64,000 nucleotides of DNA from Micromonospora sp. MA102 (GTDB taxonomy: Bacteria; Actinomycetota; Actinomycetes; Mycobacteriales; Micromonosporaceae), in contig NZ_JAMWEG010000012.1 of assembly GCF_025460765.1 (NCBI RefSeq), positions 123,478-187,477 on the forward strand. The letters are read 5' to 3'. Positions 39,734-48,256 of the stretch are shown here, piece after piece (within the stretch, counting starts at the first letter, position 1; each line of letters begins with the position of its first letter). The notes under the pieces are model-generated. The model was not told where the DNA came from. It made no database searches and saw nothing but the letters and a program-made list of their open reading frames with translations. Made by a program: the position numbers and the translations under genes.

Positions 39734-41400
39734 GGACGAGGGGACTCCGCGGCGCCCTGGCGGCCGACACCGAGCTGGGCGCGGGGAACGTGCTCGCCCG
39801 GGTGCTGGCCCACGGCGCCGACCGGGACGGGCCCGGGCTCACCTTCGACACCGCGGTCGACGGCCACCCGGCCGAGACCCCGCTGACCCTGGGCCGGCTC
39901 GACGAGCTGGTCGCCGCCCGCGCCGCCTGGCTGCACGAGCGCGGGATCCGGCCGCGCGACCCGGTCGCCGTCTGGGCCGGTTCCGCCGCCGACATGGTGC
40001 TGTCGTTCCTGGCGCTGGCCCGGCTCGGCGCGATCCCGGCGCTGATGAACGGCCGGCTGCGCCCGGAGATCGCCGCCGAGTACGTCCGCCGGCTGCGCGC
40101 CGCCGGGGTGCTCGCCGACGCCGCGCACGCCGCCGCCCTGCGGGGGCACGACCTGGGCGCCCCCCTGCTCGGCGAGCCCGCCGAGGCGGGCGGCGGCGAC
40201 CCGGCCGCGGCTCCGCCGCACTACCGGCACCACGACGACGACCCGGTCGTCATCACCCACACCTCCGGCACCACCGGGGTGCCGAAGGCGGTGCTGCACT
40301 CGCACGCCAGCCTCTTCGCCGCCACCCGGCACCTGCTCGCCATGCCGCAGGCGCAGGGCACCACCCGGATCCTCAACGCGCTGCCCGCCCCGCACACCGC
40401 GACGGTGCTGATGGTCAACCAGGCGCTGGGCAACCGGGCCGAGATGTACCTCCTCTCCGAGCAGGGCGGCGAGCGGGTGCTCGACGCGATCCAGCGCTGG
40501 CGGCCGGACGGCGTGTTCGGCTTCTCCGTCACCTGGGCCGAGCTGGCCCGCTTCGACCTGTCCGCGTACGACCTGGAGTCGGTGCGGCTGTGGTTCAACA
40601 CCGGCGACTGCTCGCACGAGCCGCACGTGCGTCGGCTGGTCAAGGTGGGCTCGCGGGACGTGATGACCCGCGACGGGGTGACCCGGGTGCCCGGCTCGGT
40701 CTTCATCGACGGGCTCGGCTCCAGCGAGATGGGCCACTCGATGTTCCACGTCACGCACACCGTCGACACCGACCGGTACGGCCGCTGCGTCGGGCGGCCG
40801 TACCGGTTCACCCGGGTGGCCGTGCTCGACGAGGCGGGCAACGAGCTGCCGCCCGGGCAGGTCGGCTGGCTGGGCATCGACTCGCCGTCGCTGTTCCGCG
40901 GCTACTGGAACGACTCGGTCACCACCTACCGGTCCCGGCTGCGCGGCTGGTACCTCACCGGCGACCTGGTCCGCGCCGACGCCGACGGCCGCTACTACCA
41001 CCTCGACCGGGCCGTGGACTCCGTCGAGACGGGCGACGGGAAGCGCTTCTTCACCGCGCTGTCCGAGGAGCGGATCCTCGCGGCCTGCGCCGACGTCACC
41101 GACTGCACCGTGGTGATCGTCTCCGAGGGTGGCACGGTGGGTCGACCACTCCGGCTCGGCGCGCCTGACGCCGCGCCGCGACCCGGAGCAGTCGTGACCG
41201 ACGTGCTGCTGGAGCTGGCCGCCGGGGCGGACCCGGCCGAGGACCGTACCGCGCGCATCCGGGCCGCGATCGGGCCGGACCTGGCCGCCACGCTGCGCCG
41301 GGTGGTGCCGGTGCGCGCCGACGACATCCCGGTCACCGTGACCGGCAAGGTCCGCAAGGTCGCGCTGCGCGAGCGCTATCTCGCCGAGGCCCCGTCATGA
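39730..41400 (+). CDS. AMP-dependent acyl/aryl-CoA ligase
   Basis: A 556-residue ANL-superfamily enzyme. THTSGTTGVPKAVLHS near 174 is the adenylation motif, GSSEMGHSMFH near 334, GWYLTGDLVRADADGRYYHL near 407 and the C-terminal PVTVTGKVRK near 535 with the catalytic lysine. It is translationally coupled in the middle of the ACP/KS operon, so it probably loads an acid onto one of the ACPs. A 4-hydroxybenzoate-like or phenylglycine-derived acid is a reasonable guess from the downstream genes. Confidence 0.88.
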   Translation: MRTRGLRGALAADTELGAGNVLARVLAHGADRDGPGLTFDTAVDGHPAETPLTLGRLDELVAARAAWLHERGIRPRDPVAVWAGSAADMVLSFLALARLGAIPALMNGRLRPEIAAEYVRRLRAAGVLADAAHAAALRGHDLGAPLLGEPAEAGGGDPAAAPPHYRHHDDDPVVITHTSGTTGVPKAVLHSHASLFAATRHLLAMPQAQGTTRILNALPAPHTATVLMVNQALGNRAEMYLLSEQGGERVLDAIQRWRPDGVFGFSVTWAELARFDLSAYDLESVRLWFNTGDCSHEPHVRRLVKVGSRDVMTRDGVTRVPGSVFIDGLGSSEMGHSMFHVTHTVDTDRYGRCVGRPYRFTRVAVLDEAGNELPPGQVGWLGIDSPSLFRGYWNDSVTTYRSRLRGWYLTGDLVRADADGRYYHLDRAVDSVETGDGKRFFTALSEERILAACADVTDCTVVIVSEGGTVGRPLRLGAPDAAPRPGAVVTDVLLELAAGADPAEDRTARIRAAIGPDLAATLRRVVPVRADDIPVTVTGKVRKVALRERYLAEAPS

Positions 41401-42620
41401 GCGCCGTCATCACCGGCATGGGGCTGTTCACCCCGGCCGGCCGGGGCGTCGAGGAGACGTTCGCGGCGCTCACCACCGGACGGTCCGGGCTGTGCCGGCC
41501 GCCCGAGGGGCACCCGGCTCGGGGCAGCCTCGAGGTGGCCGGGATCCTGCCGGACATCGACCCGCGCAGCGTCGCCTCGGGCCCGGAGACCAAGGTGCTC
41601 GACCGGGTCGTGCTGCTCGCCCTGATCACCGCGGCCGAGGCGCTCGCCGACGCCGGCATCGAGGTGGGACGCGACGTCGACCCGGACCGGATCGGGGTGA
41701 TCGTCGGTGGGGTCGGCGGGATGTCCACCCTGGAGAGCCAGGTCCTGGCCCGCGCCGCGCGGGGCCGGGCGGCCGTCAGCCCGTACTTGCTCACCGGCAT
41801 CCTGCCGAACATGCCGTCGGCCCGGATCGCCATCGCCCACGGCATCCGGGGCTACAGCTCCGCGGTGGGCACGGCCTGCGCCTCCGGCGCCCAGGCGGTG
41901 GCCGACGGGGTACGCCTCATCCGGGCCGGCGAGGCCGACGTGGTGGTCTGCGGGGCGAGCGAGGCGCCGCTGTTCCCGACCTTCGCCGACACCTTCGGCA
42001 ACGCCCGGGCCCTGGCCCGCGGCTGGGACGACCCCACCGAGGCCAGCCGACCGTTCGACAAGCGGCGCAACGGGTTCGTGCTGGCCGAGGGGGCGGCGCT
42101 GCTGGTGCTGGAACGCGCCGAGCACGCCGCCGCCCGGGGGGTCACCGGCTACGCCGAGGTCGCCGGCTACGGGGTGAACACCGACGCCCACCACCCGACC
42201 GCGCCCCGGCCGGACGGCGCGGGGGCGGCCGCGTGCATGCGCCGGGCGCTGGCCGGCGGGGGCGTGACGCCGGCCGACGTCGGCTACGTCAACGCGCACG
42301 GCACCGGCACCAAGCTCGGCGACATCGCCGAGACCACCGCCCTCGCCGCGGTGTTCGGCGCCGGCGGGGTGCCGGTCAGCTCCACCAAGGCGCTCACCGG
42401 GCACCTGCTCGGCGCCTCCGGCGTGCTGGAGGCGGCGGCCACCGCTCTCGCCCTCGCGCGCGGGCTGCTCCCGCCCACCTACCACCTCGACGACCCGGAC
42501 CCGGACTGCGAGGCGGACCACGTCCGCGCCGCACCCCGGGAGACCCGGGCCGAGCACGCGCTGACCAACTCGTTCGGGTTCGGCGGCCAGAACGTCAGCC
42601 TGCTGCTGCGCCGCAACTGA
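41397..42620 (+). CDS. FabF-type beta-ketoacyl synthase, complete catalytic triad
   Basis: A 407-residue ketosynthase. Cys161 (AVGTACASGAQ), the His of YVNAHGTGTKLGD and the His of SSTKALTGHLLGASG are all in place, with NSFGFGGQNVSLLL at the end. Unlike the KS at 38091 it should carry out normal decarboxylative condensation. ATG overlaps the ligase stop (ATGA). A 65-base gap with its own ribosome binding site separates it from hmaS. With KS 38091 and the truncated KS-like protein it makes up a second condensing set beside KS-alpha/CLF. Confidence 0.93.
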   Translation: MSAVITGMGLFTPAGRGVEETFAALTTGRSGLCRPPEGHPARGSLEVAGILPDIDPRSVASGPETKVLDRVVLLALITAAEALADAGIEVGRDVDPDRIGVIVGGVGGMSTLESQVLARAARGRAAVSPYLLTGILPNMPSARIAIAHGIRGYSSAVGTACASGAQAVADGVRLIRAGEADVVVCGASEAPLFPTFADTFGNARALARGWDDPTEASRPFDKRRNGFVLAEGAALLVLERAEHAAARGVTGYAEVAGYGVNTDAHHPTAPRPDGAGAAACMRRALAGGGVTPADVGYVNAHGTGTKLGDIAETTALAAVFGAGGVPVSSTKALTGHLLGASGVLEAAATALALARGLLPPTYHLDDPDPDCEADHVRAAPRETRAEHALTNSFGFGGQNVSLLLRRN

Positions 42621-42685
42621 TCGGACGCCACCCCGGGCGGACGCCCGGGTCGCAGTCACGGGGGGAACAGGGGGAAAGGCTACCT

Positions 42686-43792
42686 ATGGACATCAATGGA
42701 ATAGACCACATCGAGCTGTACGTCGGAGACGCCCGCCAGGCCGCCTTCTACTTCGACACGGCCGTCGGCTTGCGGGTGCGGGGCCAGGGCGGCCCGGAGA
42801 CCGGGCTGGCCGGGCAGCGCTCGCTGCTGCTTCAACAGGCCGACATCCGGATGGTGCTCACCACCGGGCTGACCGCCGAGCACCCGGCGTCGACGTACGT
42901 GCACCGGCACGGCGACGGCATCGCCGTGGTGGCCCTGGAGGTCGACGACGCCGCCGGCGCGTACGCGGAGCTGGTTGCCCGGGGCGCGACCGCGGTGACC
43001 GCGCCGCGCACCTTCACCGGCGCGGACGCCGAGGTGGTGACCGCCGAGGTGGGCGGCTTCGGCGACGTGCTGCACCGCCTGGTCGAGCGGCGCGGCGACC
43101 GGACGCGGTTCCTGCCCGGGGCGATCGAGGAGCTGCCCGGCGGCGGCGGCACCCGGCTGCTCGCCGAGATCGACCACCTGGCGGTCTGCGTGCCGCCGGG
43201 CCAGCTCGACGAGACGATCGGGCACTACGAGAAGGTCTTCGGCTTCGCGCAGATCTTCGAGGAGCACATCGAGGTCGCCGGGCAGGCGATGAACTCGAAG
43301 GTGGTGCAGAGCCCGTCCGGGCGGGTCACCCTCGTGCTGCTGGAGCCGGACACCGGCCGGCGGCCCGGGCAGATCGAGGACTTCCTGCGCTGGCACGCCG
43401 GCGCCGGGGTGCAGCACCTCGGGCTGCGCACCGACGACATCGTCACGGCGGTCGGCGCCCTCGCCGGCCGGGGGGTGCGCTTCGCCGGCACCCCGAACGC
43501 CTACTACGACGACCTGGAGCGGCGGGTCGGGAAGGTGGACGCGCCGCTGGACCGGCTGCGCGACCTGAGCATCCTGGTCGACTCCGACCACGACGGCCAG
43601 CTGCTGCAGATCTTCACCGAGTCGATGCACGTGCGCCGCACCCTCTTCCTCGAACTCATCGAGCGGCGCGGGGCGCGCACTTTCGGCAGCGGCAACATCA
43701 AGGCGCTCTACGAGGCCAAGGAACGCGAACTCGCCGCGGCGGGGGCGACCCCCGCCGTCGCGGCCGGGACGGCAGGAGGGGTTCGGGCATGA
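42686..43792 (+). CDS. hmaS: 4-Hydroxymandelate synthase (HmaS-like, HPPD fold)
   Basis: A 368-residue two-domain VOC dioxygenase. Iron ligands are His164 (EIDHLAV), His244 (GVQHLGL) and Glu323 (FLELIERRG), spaced as in 4-hydroxyphenylpyruvate dioxygenase. The stretch MNSKVVQSPSGRVTLVLLEP matches what I recall of glycopeptide HmaS (QSASGAVTLTLIEPD) and lacks the PINEP of HPPD. FGSGNIKALYEAKERE at the end also agrees. It should convert 4-hydroxyphenylpyruvate to 4-hydroxymandelate; HPPD activity is the alternative. Genes for the next two steps lie at 59342 and 60615. Confidence 0.85.
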   Translation: MDINGIDHIELYVGDARQAAFYFDTAVGLRVRGQGGPETGLAGQRSLLLQQADIRMVLTTGLTAEHPASTYVHRHGDGIAVVALEVDDAAGAYAELVARGATAVTAPRTFTGADAEVVTAEVGGFGDVLHRLVERRGDRTRFLPGAIEELPGGGGTRLLAEIDHLAVCVPPGQLDETIGHYEKVFGFAQIFEEHIEVAGQAMNSKVVQSPSGRVTLVLLEPDTGRRPGQIEDFLRWHAGAGVQHLGLRTDDIVTAVGALAGRGVRFAGTPNAYYDDLERRVGKVDAPLDRLRDLSILVDSDHDGQLLQIFTESMHVRRTLFLELIERRGARTFGSGNIKALYEAKERELAAAGATPAVAAGTAGGVRA

Positions 43793-44712
43793 CCACGACA
43801 CATCCGGCACTGACCGCCGAGGAGGAGGCGCTGCTGCCGTCCGAGTCCGACGTGCGGCACTACGCCGAACACGGCTGGTACCTGAGCGGGAAGCTGCTCA
43901 CCGACGAGGAGGTGGACACGCTCGCCGCCGCGACCGACCGCTACTACGGCGGGGAGCGGGACCGGCGGCTGCCCGTCCGCCCGCCGAAGCTGGCCTACTG
44001 GGAGCCCGCCAAGGGCGACGTGCAGCGGCACAACGACTACGTGCACCACGAGCACGACGCCATCGGCCGGATCCTGCGCAAGCCGCTCATCGGTGCGGTC
44101 GCCGCCCGGCTCGCGCGGGCCGGCGAGATCCGGATCTTCCAGTCCACCCTGATCCACAAGCCGCCGATCTCCGGTGAGCCGTCCAACATCGTGCCCTGGC
44201 ATTTCGACAAGCACTACTGGGCGTCGTCCTCCTCGGAGAACATGCTCACCGCGTTCATCCCGTTCCACGACTGCGGCGAGGAGATGGGCACCATCACCAT
44301 CGTCGACGGGTCGCACCGCTGGCGGGAGATCGGCGCCGACGACACCGTGGTGCGGCACTTCGCCGACCGGGACCGCGACCAGCTGGAGGCGATGCTCGCC
44401 GAGAACGCCGCCCACAACGGCGCGGAGATCCGCAAGGTCCCCATGGTGATCCCGAAGGGACACATGAGCTTCCACCACTGCCGCGTCTACCACGGCAGCG
44501 GGGCCAACGTGAGCGGCCGACCCCGCCAGGCCATCTCGCTGCACCTGCAGGACGGCGCCAACGCCTGGCGGGAGTATCCGCTCTCCGACGGCACGCTCGC
44601 CGCGTACAACCACGACGTGCTGGTCCGCCGCACCCCGGAGGGCCGGCCGGACTACGCGGATCCCGCATTCTGCCCGGTCATCTGGCGCGGCCGCGCCCCG
44701 CAGGGAGGCTGA
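43789..44712 (+). CDS. Phytanoyl-CoA dioxygenase-family Fe(II)/2-oxoglutarate enzyme
   Basis: A 307-residue PhyH-family oxygenase. The facial triad is visible: His138 and Asp140 in VPWHFDKHYW, and His235 in FHHCRVYHGSG; Arg244 or Arg246 in SGRPRQAIS would bind 2-oxoglutarate. GEEMGTITIVDGSHRW is a typical PhyH strand pair. It probably hydroxylates a pathway intermediate, perhaps carrier-bound. ATG overlaps the hmaS stop (ATGA). The E1 genes follow after a 79-codon gene. Confidence 0.88.
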   Translation: MTTTHPALTAEEEALLPSESDVRHYAEHGWYLSGKLLTDEEVDTLAAATDRYYGGERDRRLPVRPPKLAYWEPAKGDVQRHNDYVHHEHDAIGRILRKPLIGAVAARLARAGEIRIFQSTLIHKPPISGEPSNIVPWHFDKHYWASSSSENMLTAFIPFHDCGEEMGTITIVDGSHRWREIGADDTVVRHFADRDRDQLEAMLAENAAHNGAEIRKVPMVIPKGHMSFHHCRVYHGSGANVSGRPRQAISLHLQDGANAWREYPLSDGTLAAYNHDVLVRRTPEGRPDYADPAFCPVIWRGRAPQGG

Positions 44713-44714
44713 AC

Positions 44715-44954
44715 ATGTCACGGTACGACTGGGGTCGGACGCACCCGGGCATCGAGCGGCTGGAGCGGGCGGTGACCGACCGCCGCGACGTGGTGGTCAA
44801 GCACCCGCTCTACGCCAACCTGGACACCCACGAGGCGCTTGTCACCTTCATGGGGCGGCAGGAGTGCGCCGACACGGTCAACGACGCGCTCGCCGCCCGG
44901 GCGCGGCTGTGGGACGGCATCCTGGCCGCGATCAAGGAGGGTCGTCCGGCGTGA
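44715..44954 (+). CDS. DUF3050-like protein lacking its central region
   Basis: A 79-residue open frame. Residues 1-46 (SRYDWGRTHPGIERL, HPLYANLDTHEALVTFM) match the N-terminus of DUF3050 proteins, heme-oxygenase-like enzymes of about 250 residues. Residues 50-79 (CADTVNDALAARARLWDGIL) match their C-terminus. The central helices with the metal-binding residues, normally beginning EHHVFAVWDFMSLLK, are absent, and the join is in frame. It is either a decayed gene kept open by chance or an assembly error. It has a normal place in the operon and overlaps E1 alpha (GTGA). Confidence 0.65.
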   Translation: MSRYDWGRTHPGIERLERAVTDRRDVVVKHPLYANLDTHEALVTFMGRQECADTVNDALAARARLWDGILAAIKEGRPA

Positions 44955-45922
44955 CCGGTCCCGACCCGGTCGGCCTCTACCGGACGGTCCGGCTGATCCG
45001 CCGCTTCGAGGAGCGGGCCATCGAGCTGGTCGACGCCGGGGAGATCGTCGGCGGCATCCACCCGTACCTCGGGCAGGAGGGCGTCGCCGCCGGGGTCTGC
45101 GCGGCGCTGCGCGCCGCCGACCTGGTGACCGGCACCCACCGCGGGCACGGGCACGTCCTGGCCAAGGGCGCCGACCCGGCCCGGATGCTCGCCGAGCTGT
45201 GCGGCCGGGTCACCGGGCTCAACCGGGGCCGGGGCGGGTCGATGCACGCCGCGGACTTCGGCGTCGGGGTGCTCGGCGCCAACGCCATCGTCGGGGCCGC
45301 CGGCGCGATCCTCACCGGAGCGGTGTGGGCGCGCCGGCGGCGCGGCGACGACGTGGTCGGGGCGACCTTCTTCGGCGACGGCGCGGTCAACGAGGGGATG
45401 CTCCTCGAAGCGTTCAACCTGGCCGCGCTCTGGCGGGTGCCGGTGCTGTTCGTCTGCGAGAACAACGGCTACGCCACCACCATGCCGGTCGGGGGCGCGG
45501 TCGCCGGCACCATCGCCGGCCGCGCCGCCGCCTTCGGCATGCCGGCGGTCGCCGTCGACGGCCAGGACCCCGAGAAGGTACGCGAGGTCACCGCCGCCGC
45601 CGTCGCGCGGATGCGCGCCGGCGGCGGCCCGGAGCTGGTCGAGGCCCGCACCTACCGGTTCGACGCCCACCACACCTTCGAGCACCGGGTACGCCTCGAC
45701 TACCGCCCGCCCGAGGAGGTGGCCGCCGCACGCCGCCGGGACCCCGTGCGCATCCAGGGCGGCCGGCTGCCCGCCGGGGCGCGGGCGGCGGTCGACGCCG
45801 AAATCGAGGCCACCCTCGCCGCGGCGGTGGACTTCGCGCTGGCCGGCCCGGCGCCCGACCCCGCCACCGCCCTCGACCACCTGTACGCCAGCGGGCTCAC
45901 CGCCCGGACCGGAGGTGGCTGA
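44951..45922 (+). CDS. Thiamine-dependent 2-oxoacid dehydrogenase E1, alpha subunit
   Basis: A 323-residue E1 alpha. The thiamine diphosphate motif runs from GDGAVNEG (142-149) to CENNGYATTMP. FEERAIELVDAGEIVGG near the N-terminus and HPYLGQEGVAAGVCAAL are typical. With E1 beta it decarboxylates a 2-oxoacid and passes the acyl group to a lipoyl or other acceptor. No E2 or E3 gene is nearby. In this context 4-hydroxybenzoylformate or 4-hydroxyphenylpyruvate is a candidate substrate, as with the PglB/PglC pair of phenylglycine pathways. Confidence 0.92.
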   Translation: MTGPDPVGLYRTVRLIRRFEERAIELVDAGEIVGGIHPYLGQEGVAAGVCAALRAADLVTGTHRGHGHVLAKGADPARMLAELCGRVTGLNRGRGGSMHAADFGVGVLGANAIVGAAGAILTGAVWARRRRGDDVVGATFFGDGAVNEGMLLEAFNLAALWRVPVLFVCENNGYATTMPVGGAVAGTIAGRAAAFGMPAVAVDGQDPEKVREVTAAAVARMRAGGGPELVEARTYRFDAHHTFEHRVRLDYRPPEEVAAARRRDPVRIQGGRLPAGARAAVDAEIEATLAAAVDFALAGPAPDPATALDHLYASGLTARTGGG

Positions 45923-46887
45923 TGCCCCGGCTCTCCTACCGCCGGGCGCTCACCCGGGCGCTCGCCGACGAGATGACCCGCGACGAGTCGGTCTTCCTGC
46001 TCGGCGAGGACATCCGGGTGGCCGCCGCCAGCGTCACCACCGGCCTGCTGAAGAGGTTCGGCCCCGGGCGGGTCCTCGACACGCCCCTGTCCGAGCAGGC
46101 GTTCACCAGCTTCGCCACCGGCGCCGCGCTGGCCGGGGCACGCCCGGTGATCGAGTTCCAGATCCCGTCGCTGCTCTTCCTGGTCTTCGAGCAGATCGTC
46201 AACCACGCCCACAAGTTCCCGCTGATGACCGGCGGCCAGTGCGCCGTGCCGGTCACCTACCTGGTGCCCGGCTCCGGCTCCCGCACCGGCTGGGCCGGGC
46301 AGCACTCCGACCACCCGTACAGCCTCTTCGCCCACGTCGGGGTGACCACCGTGGTGCCGGCCACGCCGGCCGACGCGTACGGGCTGCTGGTCTCGGCGAT
46401 CCGCTGCGACGACCCGGTGGTGGTGTTCGCCCCCGCCGGGGCCCTCGACGTGCGGGCCGACGTCACCGACCTCGCCCCGGTGCCGCTGGGCCGGGGCGTG
46501 GTGTGCCGCCCGGGCGCCGACGTCACGGTGGTCGCCGTCGGGCACCTGGTGCACGACGCGCTGGTCGTCGCCGACGAACTGGCCGGCCAGGTCTCGGTGG
46601 AGGTCTTCGACCCGCGCACGCTGTACCCGTTCGACTGGGACGGGCTGCTCGACTCGGTGTCCCGCACCGGGCGCCTCGTGGTGGTGGACGACTCCAACCG
46701 GTCCTGCGGCATCGCCGGGGAGATCATCGCCACCGTCGTCGAGCGGGTCCCGCTCGCCGCGCCGCCGCGCCGGGTCACCCGGCCGGACGGCGCGGTGCTG
46801 CCCTTCGCGCCCGCCCTCGACCGGGCCGTGCAACCCGGCCGCGACCAGCTCACCGCCGCCATCCAACTGACCTGTAAGGACGGATGA
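45922..46887 (+). CDS. Thiamine-dependent 2-oxoacid dehydrogenase E1, beta subunit
   Basis: A 321-residue E1 beta. LSYRRALTRALADEMTRDES starts the protein, VFLLGEDI and RVLDTPLSEQAFTSFATGAA follow, and VVVDDSNRSCGIAGEI lies in the C-terminal transketolase domain. It completes the heterotetramer with E1 alpha; the ATG shares one base with the alpha stop (TGATG). The FGP-and-hydrophobic contact segment IVNHAHKFPLMTGGQ is normal for the family, so a functional enzyme is expected. Confidence 0.92.
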   Translation: MPRLSYRRALTRALADEMTRDESVFLLGEDIRVAAASVTTGLLKRFGPGRVLDTPLSEQAFTSFATGAALAGARPVIEFQIPSLLFLVFEQIVNHAHKFPLMTGGQCAVPVTYLVPGSGSRTGWAGQHSDHPYSLFAHVGVTTVVPATPADAYGLLVSAIRCDDPVVVFAPAGALDVRADVTDLAPVPLGRGVVCRPGADVTVVAVGHLVHDALVVADELAGQVSVEVFDPRTLYPFDWDGLLDSVSRTGRLVVVDDSNRSCGIAGEIIATVVERVPLAAPPRRVTRPDGAVLPFAPALDRAVQPGRDQLTAAIQLTCKDG

Positions 46888-46890
46888 ACG

Positions 46891-48246
46891 ATGGACCCGA
46901 ACTATCCGTGGCCGCCCGCCGGGCAGGCGTGGACCGACCTGCCCGAGTCGACCCGTACGGCGATGGTCGCGGCCGGCGCCGGCGCCTGGGAGAAGATCTT
47001 CCACGGCCGGGCCACGTACAACAAGCAGTGGCGGCTCGCCCGGCCACCGGTGCTCACGGCCGACGCGTTCCGGGAGCTCAACGAGGTGTGCGACCGGATC
47101 GTCCAGCTCATCCTGGAGGCCTGCCGGCGCCGGGCCCGCACCGCCGGTGACCTGCGCCGGCTGCTCGACGTGCCGGTGGGGGAGACCCGGCTGCTGGACG
47201 AGGACGAGCCGCTGCACGAGGGGCTGCTCGCCGCGTACCGGCCCGACGTGCTGTTCTCCGGCGGCGTGCCGTGCATCGTGGAGTACAACATCGACAGCAG
47301 CCTCGGCGGCGGCTTCGACGCCGACACGGTGATCTACCGGTACGCCGAGCTCTACCGCGAGCACGGCCTGCTCGACGGCCGGGCGGTCCGGCCCGCGCCG
47401 TCCCTGCTCGACCAGCGGTTCGTGGCCATCCGGGACACCCTCGGCCTGCCCGACGGCGCCCGCGTGGCGCTGCTCATGGACTTCGACGCCGAGTACCCGG
47501 GCCTCGACGATCCCGACACCTTCATCCGGATCCTCTCGCCGCTCGCCGACCAGGCCGCGCGCTTCGGCATCGACCTGGTCATCGCCCCGGTCCGCACGGC
47601 CACCCTGGACGAGCACCGGCGGCTCGTGGTCGGCGGCGCCCCGGTGGACGCGCTGTTCCGGCTCTTCGTGCCCAACCGGGTCACCCCCAGCTCCGGCCTC
47701 GACGCGGTGGCCGGCGCCCTCGCGGCCGGCACCCTGCCGATGTTCGTCAGCAGCGCCGCCTGGCTGCTCAGCAACAAGCTCAACTACGCCTGGCTGTGGG
47801 CCGACCTGGACCTGCTGGCCGAGGCCGACCAGGCGCTGATCCGCCGGTACGTCCCGCACACCGTGGCGCTCACCGCCGACCAGCTCGACCGGGCCCTCGC
47901 CGAGCAGGCCGACCTGGTCGCCAAGCCGGCCGGCGGCTCGGCGGGGCACGGGGTGCTGATCGGCCGGACGATGAGCCCGGTGGCCTGGGAGGACGGGGTC
48001 CGCGCCGCCATCGACGCGGGCGGCAACATCCTCCAGCGCTACCACGAGGCCGACCGGGTGGCCATGGACTTCGTGCAGATCGAGACCGGGGAGACGGTCA
48101 CCGCCGAGGTCCCCTACAGCCTCGCCCCGTACCTGTTCGGCCGGACCGGCTCCGGCGCCCTGGCGCGGGTCGGCTACCCGGGCTGCGAGGAGGTCCTCAA
48201 CCTGGCCCGGGGCGTCCTCATGACCGGCATCCTCCTGACCGACTGA
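46891..48246 (+). CDS. Circularly permuted ATP-grasp-like ligase
   Basis: A 451-residue protein. CIVEYNIDSSLGGGFDADT near 130 resembles the E-x-N-x-D-S-S segment of glutathionylspermidine-synthase-like ATP-grasp folds, and LVAKPAGGSAGHGVLIGRTM near 345 resembles the ATP-binding Lys/Gly loop. VALLMDFDAEYPGLDDPDTF lies between. Such enzymes form amide or ester bonds through an acyl phosphate. Last gene of the 37590-48246 operon, three bases after E1 beta. It may join an amino acid, perhaps an arylglycine, to a partner. Confidence 0.65.
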   Translation: MDPNYPWPPAGQAWTDLPESTRTAMVAAGAGAWEKIFHGRATYNKQWRLARPPVLTADAFRELNEVCDRIVQLILEACRRRARTAGDLRRLLDVPVGETRLLDEDEPLHEGLLAAYRPDVLFSGGVPCIVEYNIDSSLGGGFDADTVIYRYAELYREHGLLDGRAVRPAPSLLDQRFVAIRDTLGLPDGARVALLMDFDAEYPGLDDPDTFIRILSPLADQAARFGIDLVIAPVRTATLDEHRRLVVGGAPVDALFRLFVPNRVTPSSGLDAVAGALAAGTLPMFVSSAAWLLSNKLNYAWLWADLDLLAEADQALIRRYVPHTVALTADQLDRALAEQADLVAKPAGGSAGHGVLIGRTMSPVAWEDGVRAAIDAGGNILQRYHEADRVAMDFVQIETGETVTAEVPYSLAPYLFGRTGSGALARVGYPGCEEVLNLARGVLMTGILLTD

Positions 48247-48256
48247 CCCCGGCTCG

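Noticed and set aside
42686..43792. Ordinary 4-hydroxyphenylpyruvate dioxygenase of tyrosine catabolism.
   Set aside because: The fold is the same, but MNSKVVQSPSGRVTL and the lack of PINEP resemble HmaS, and Hmo- and HpgT-like genes are present. No homogentisate genes are nearby. HPPD remains a minor possibility.
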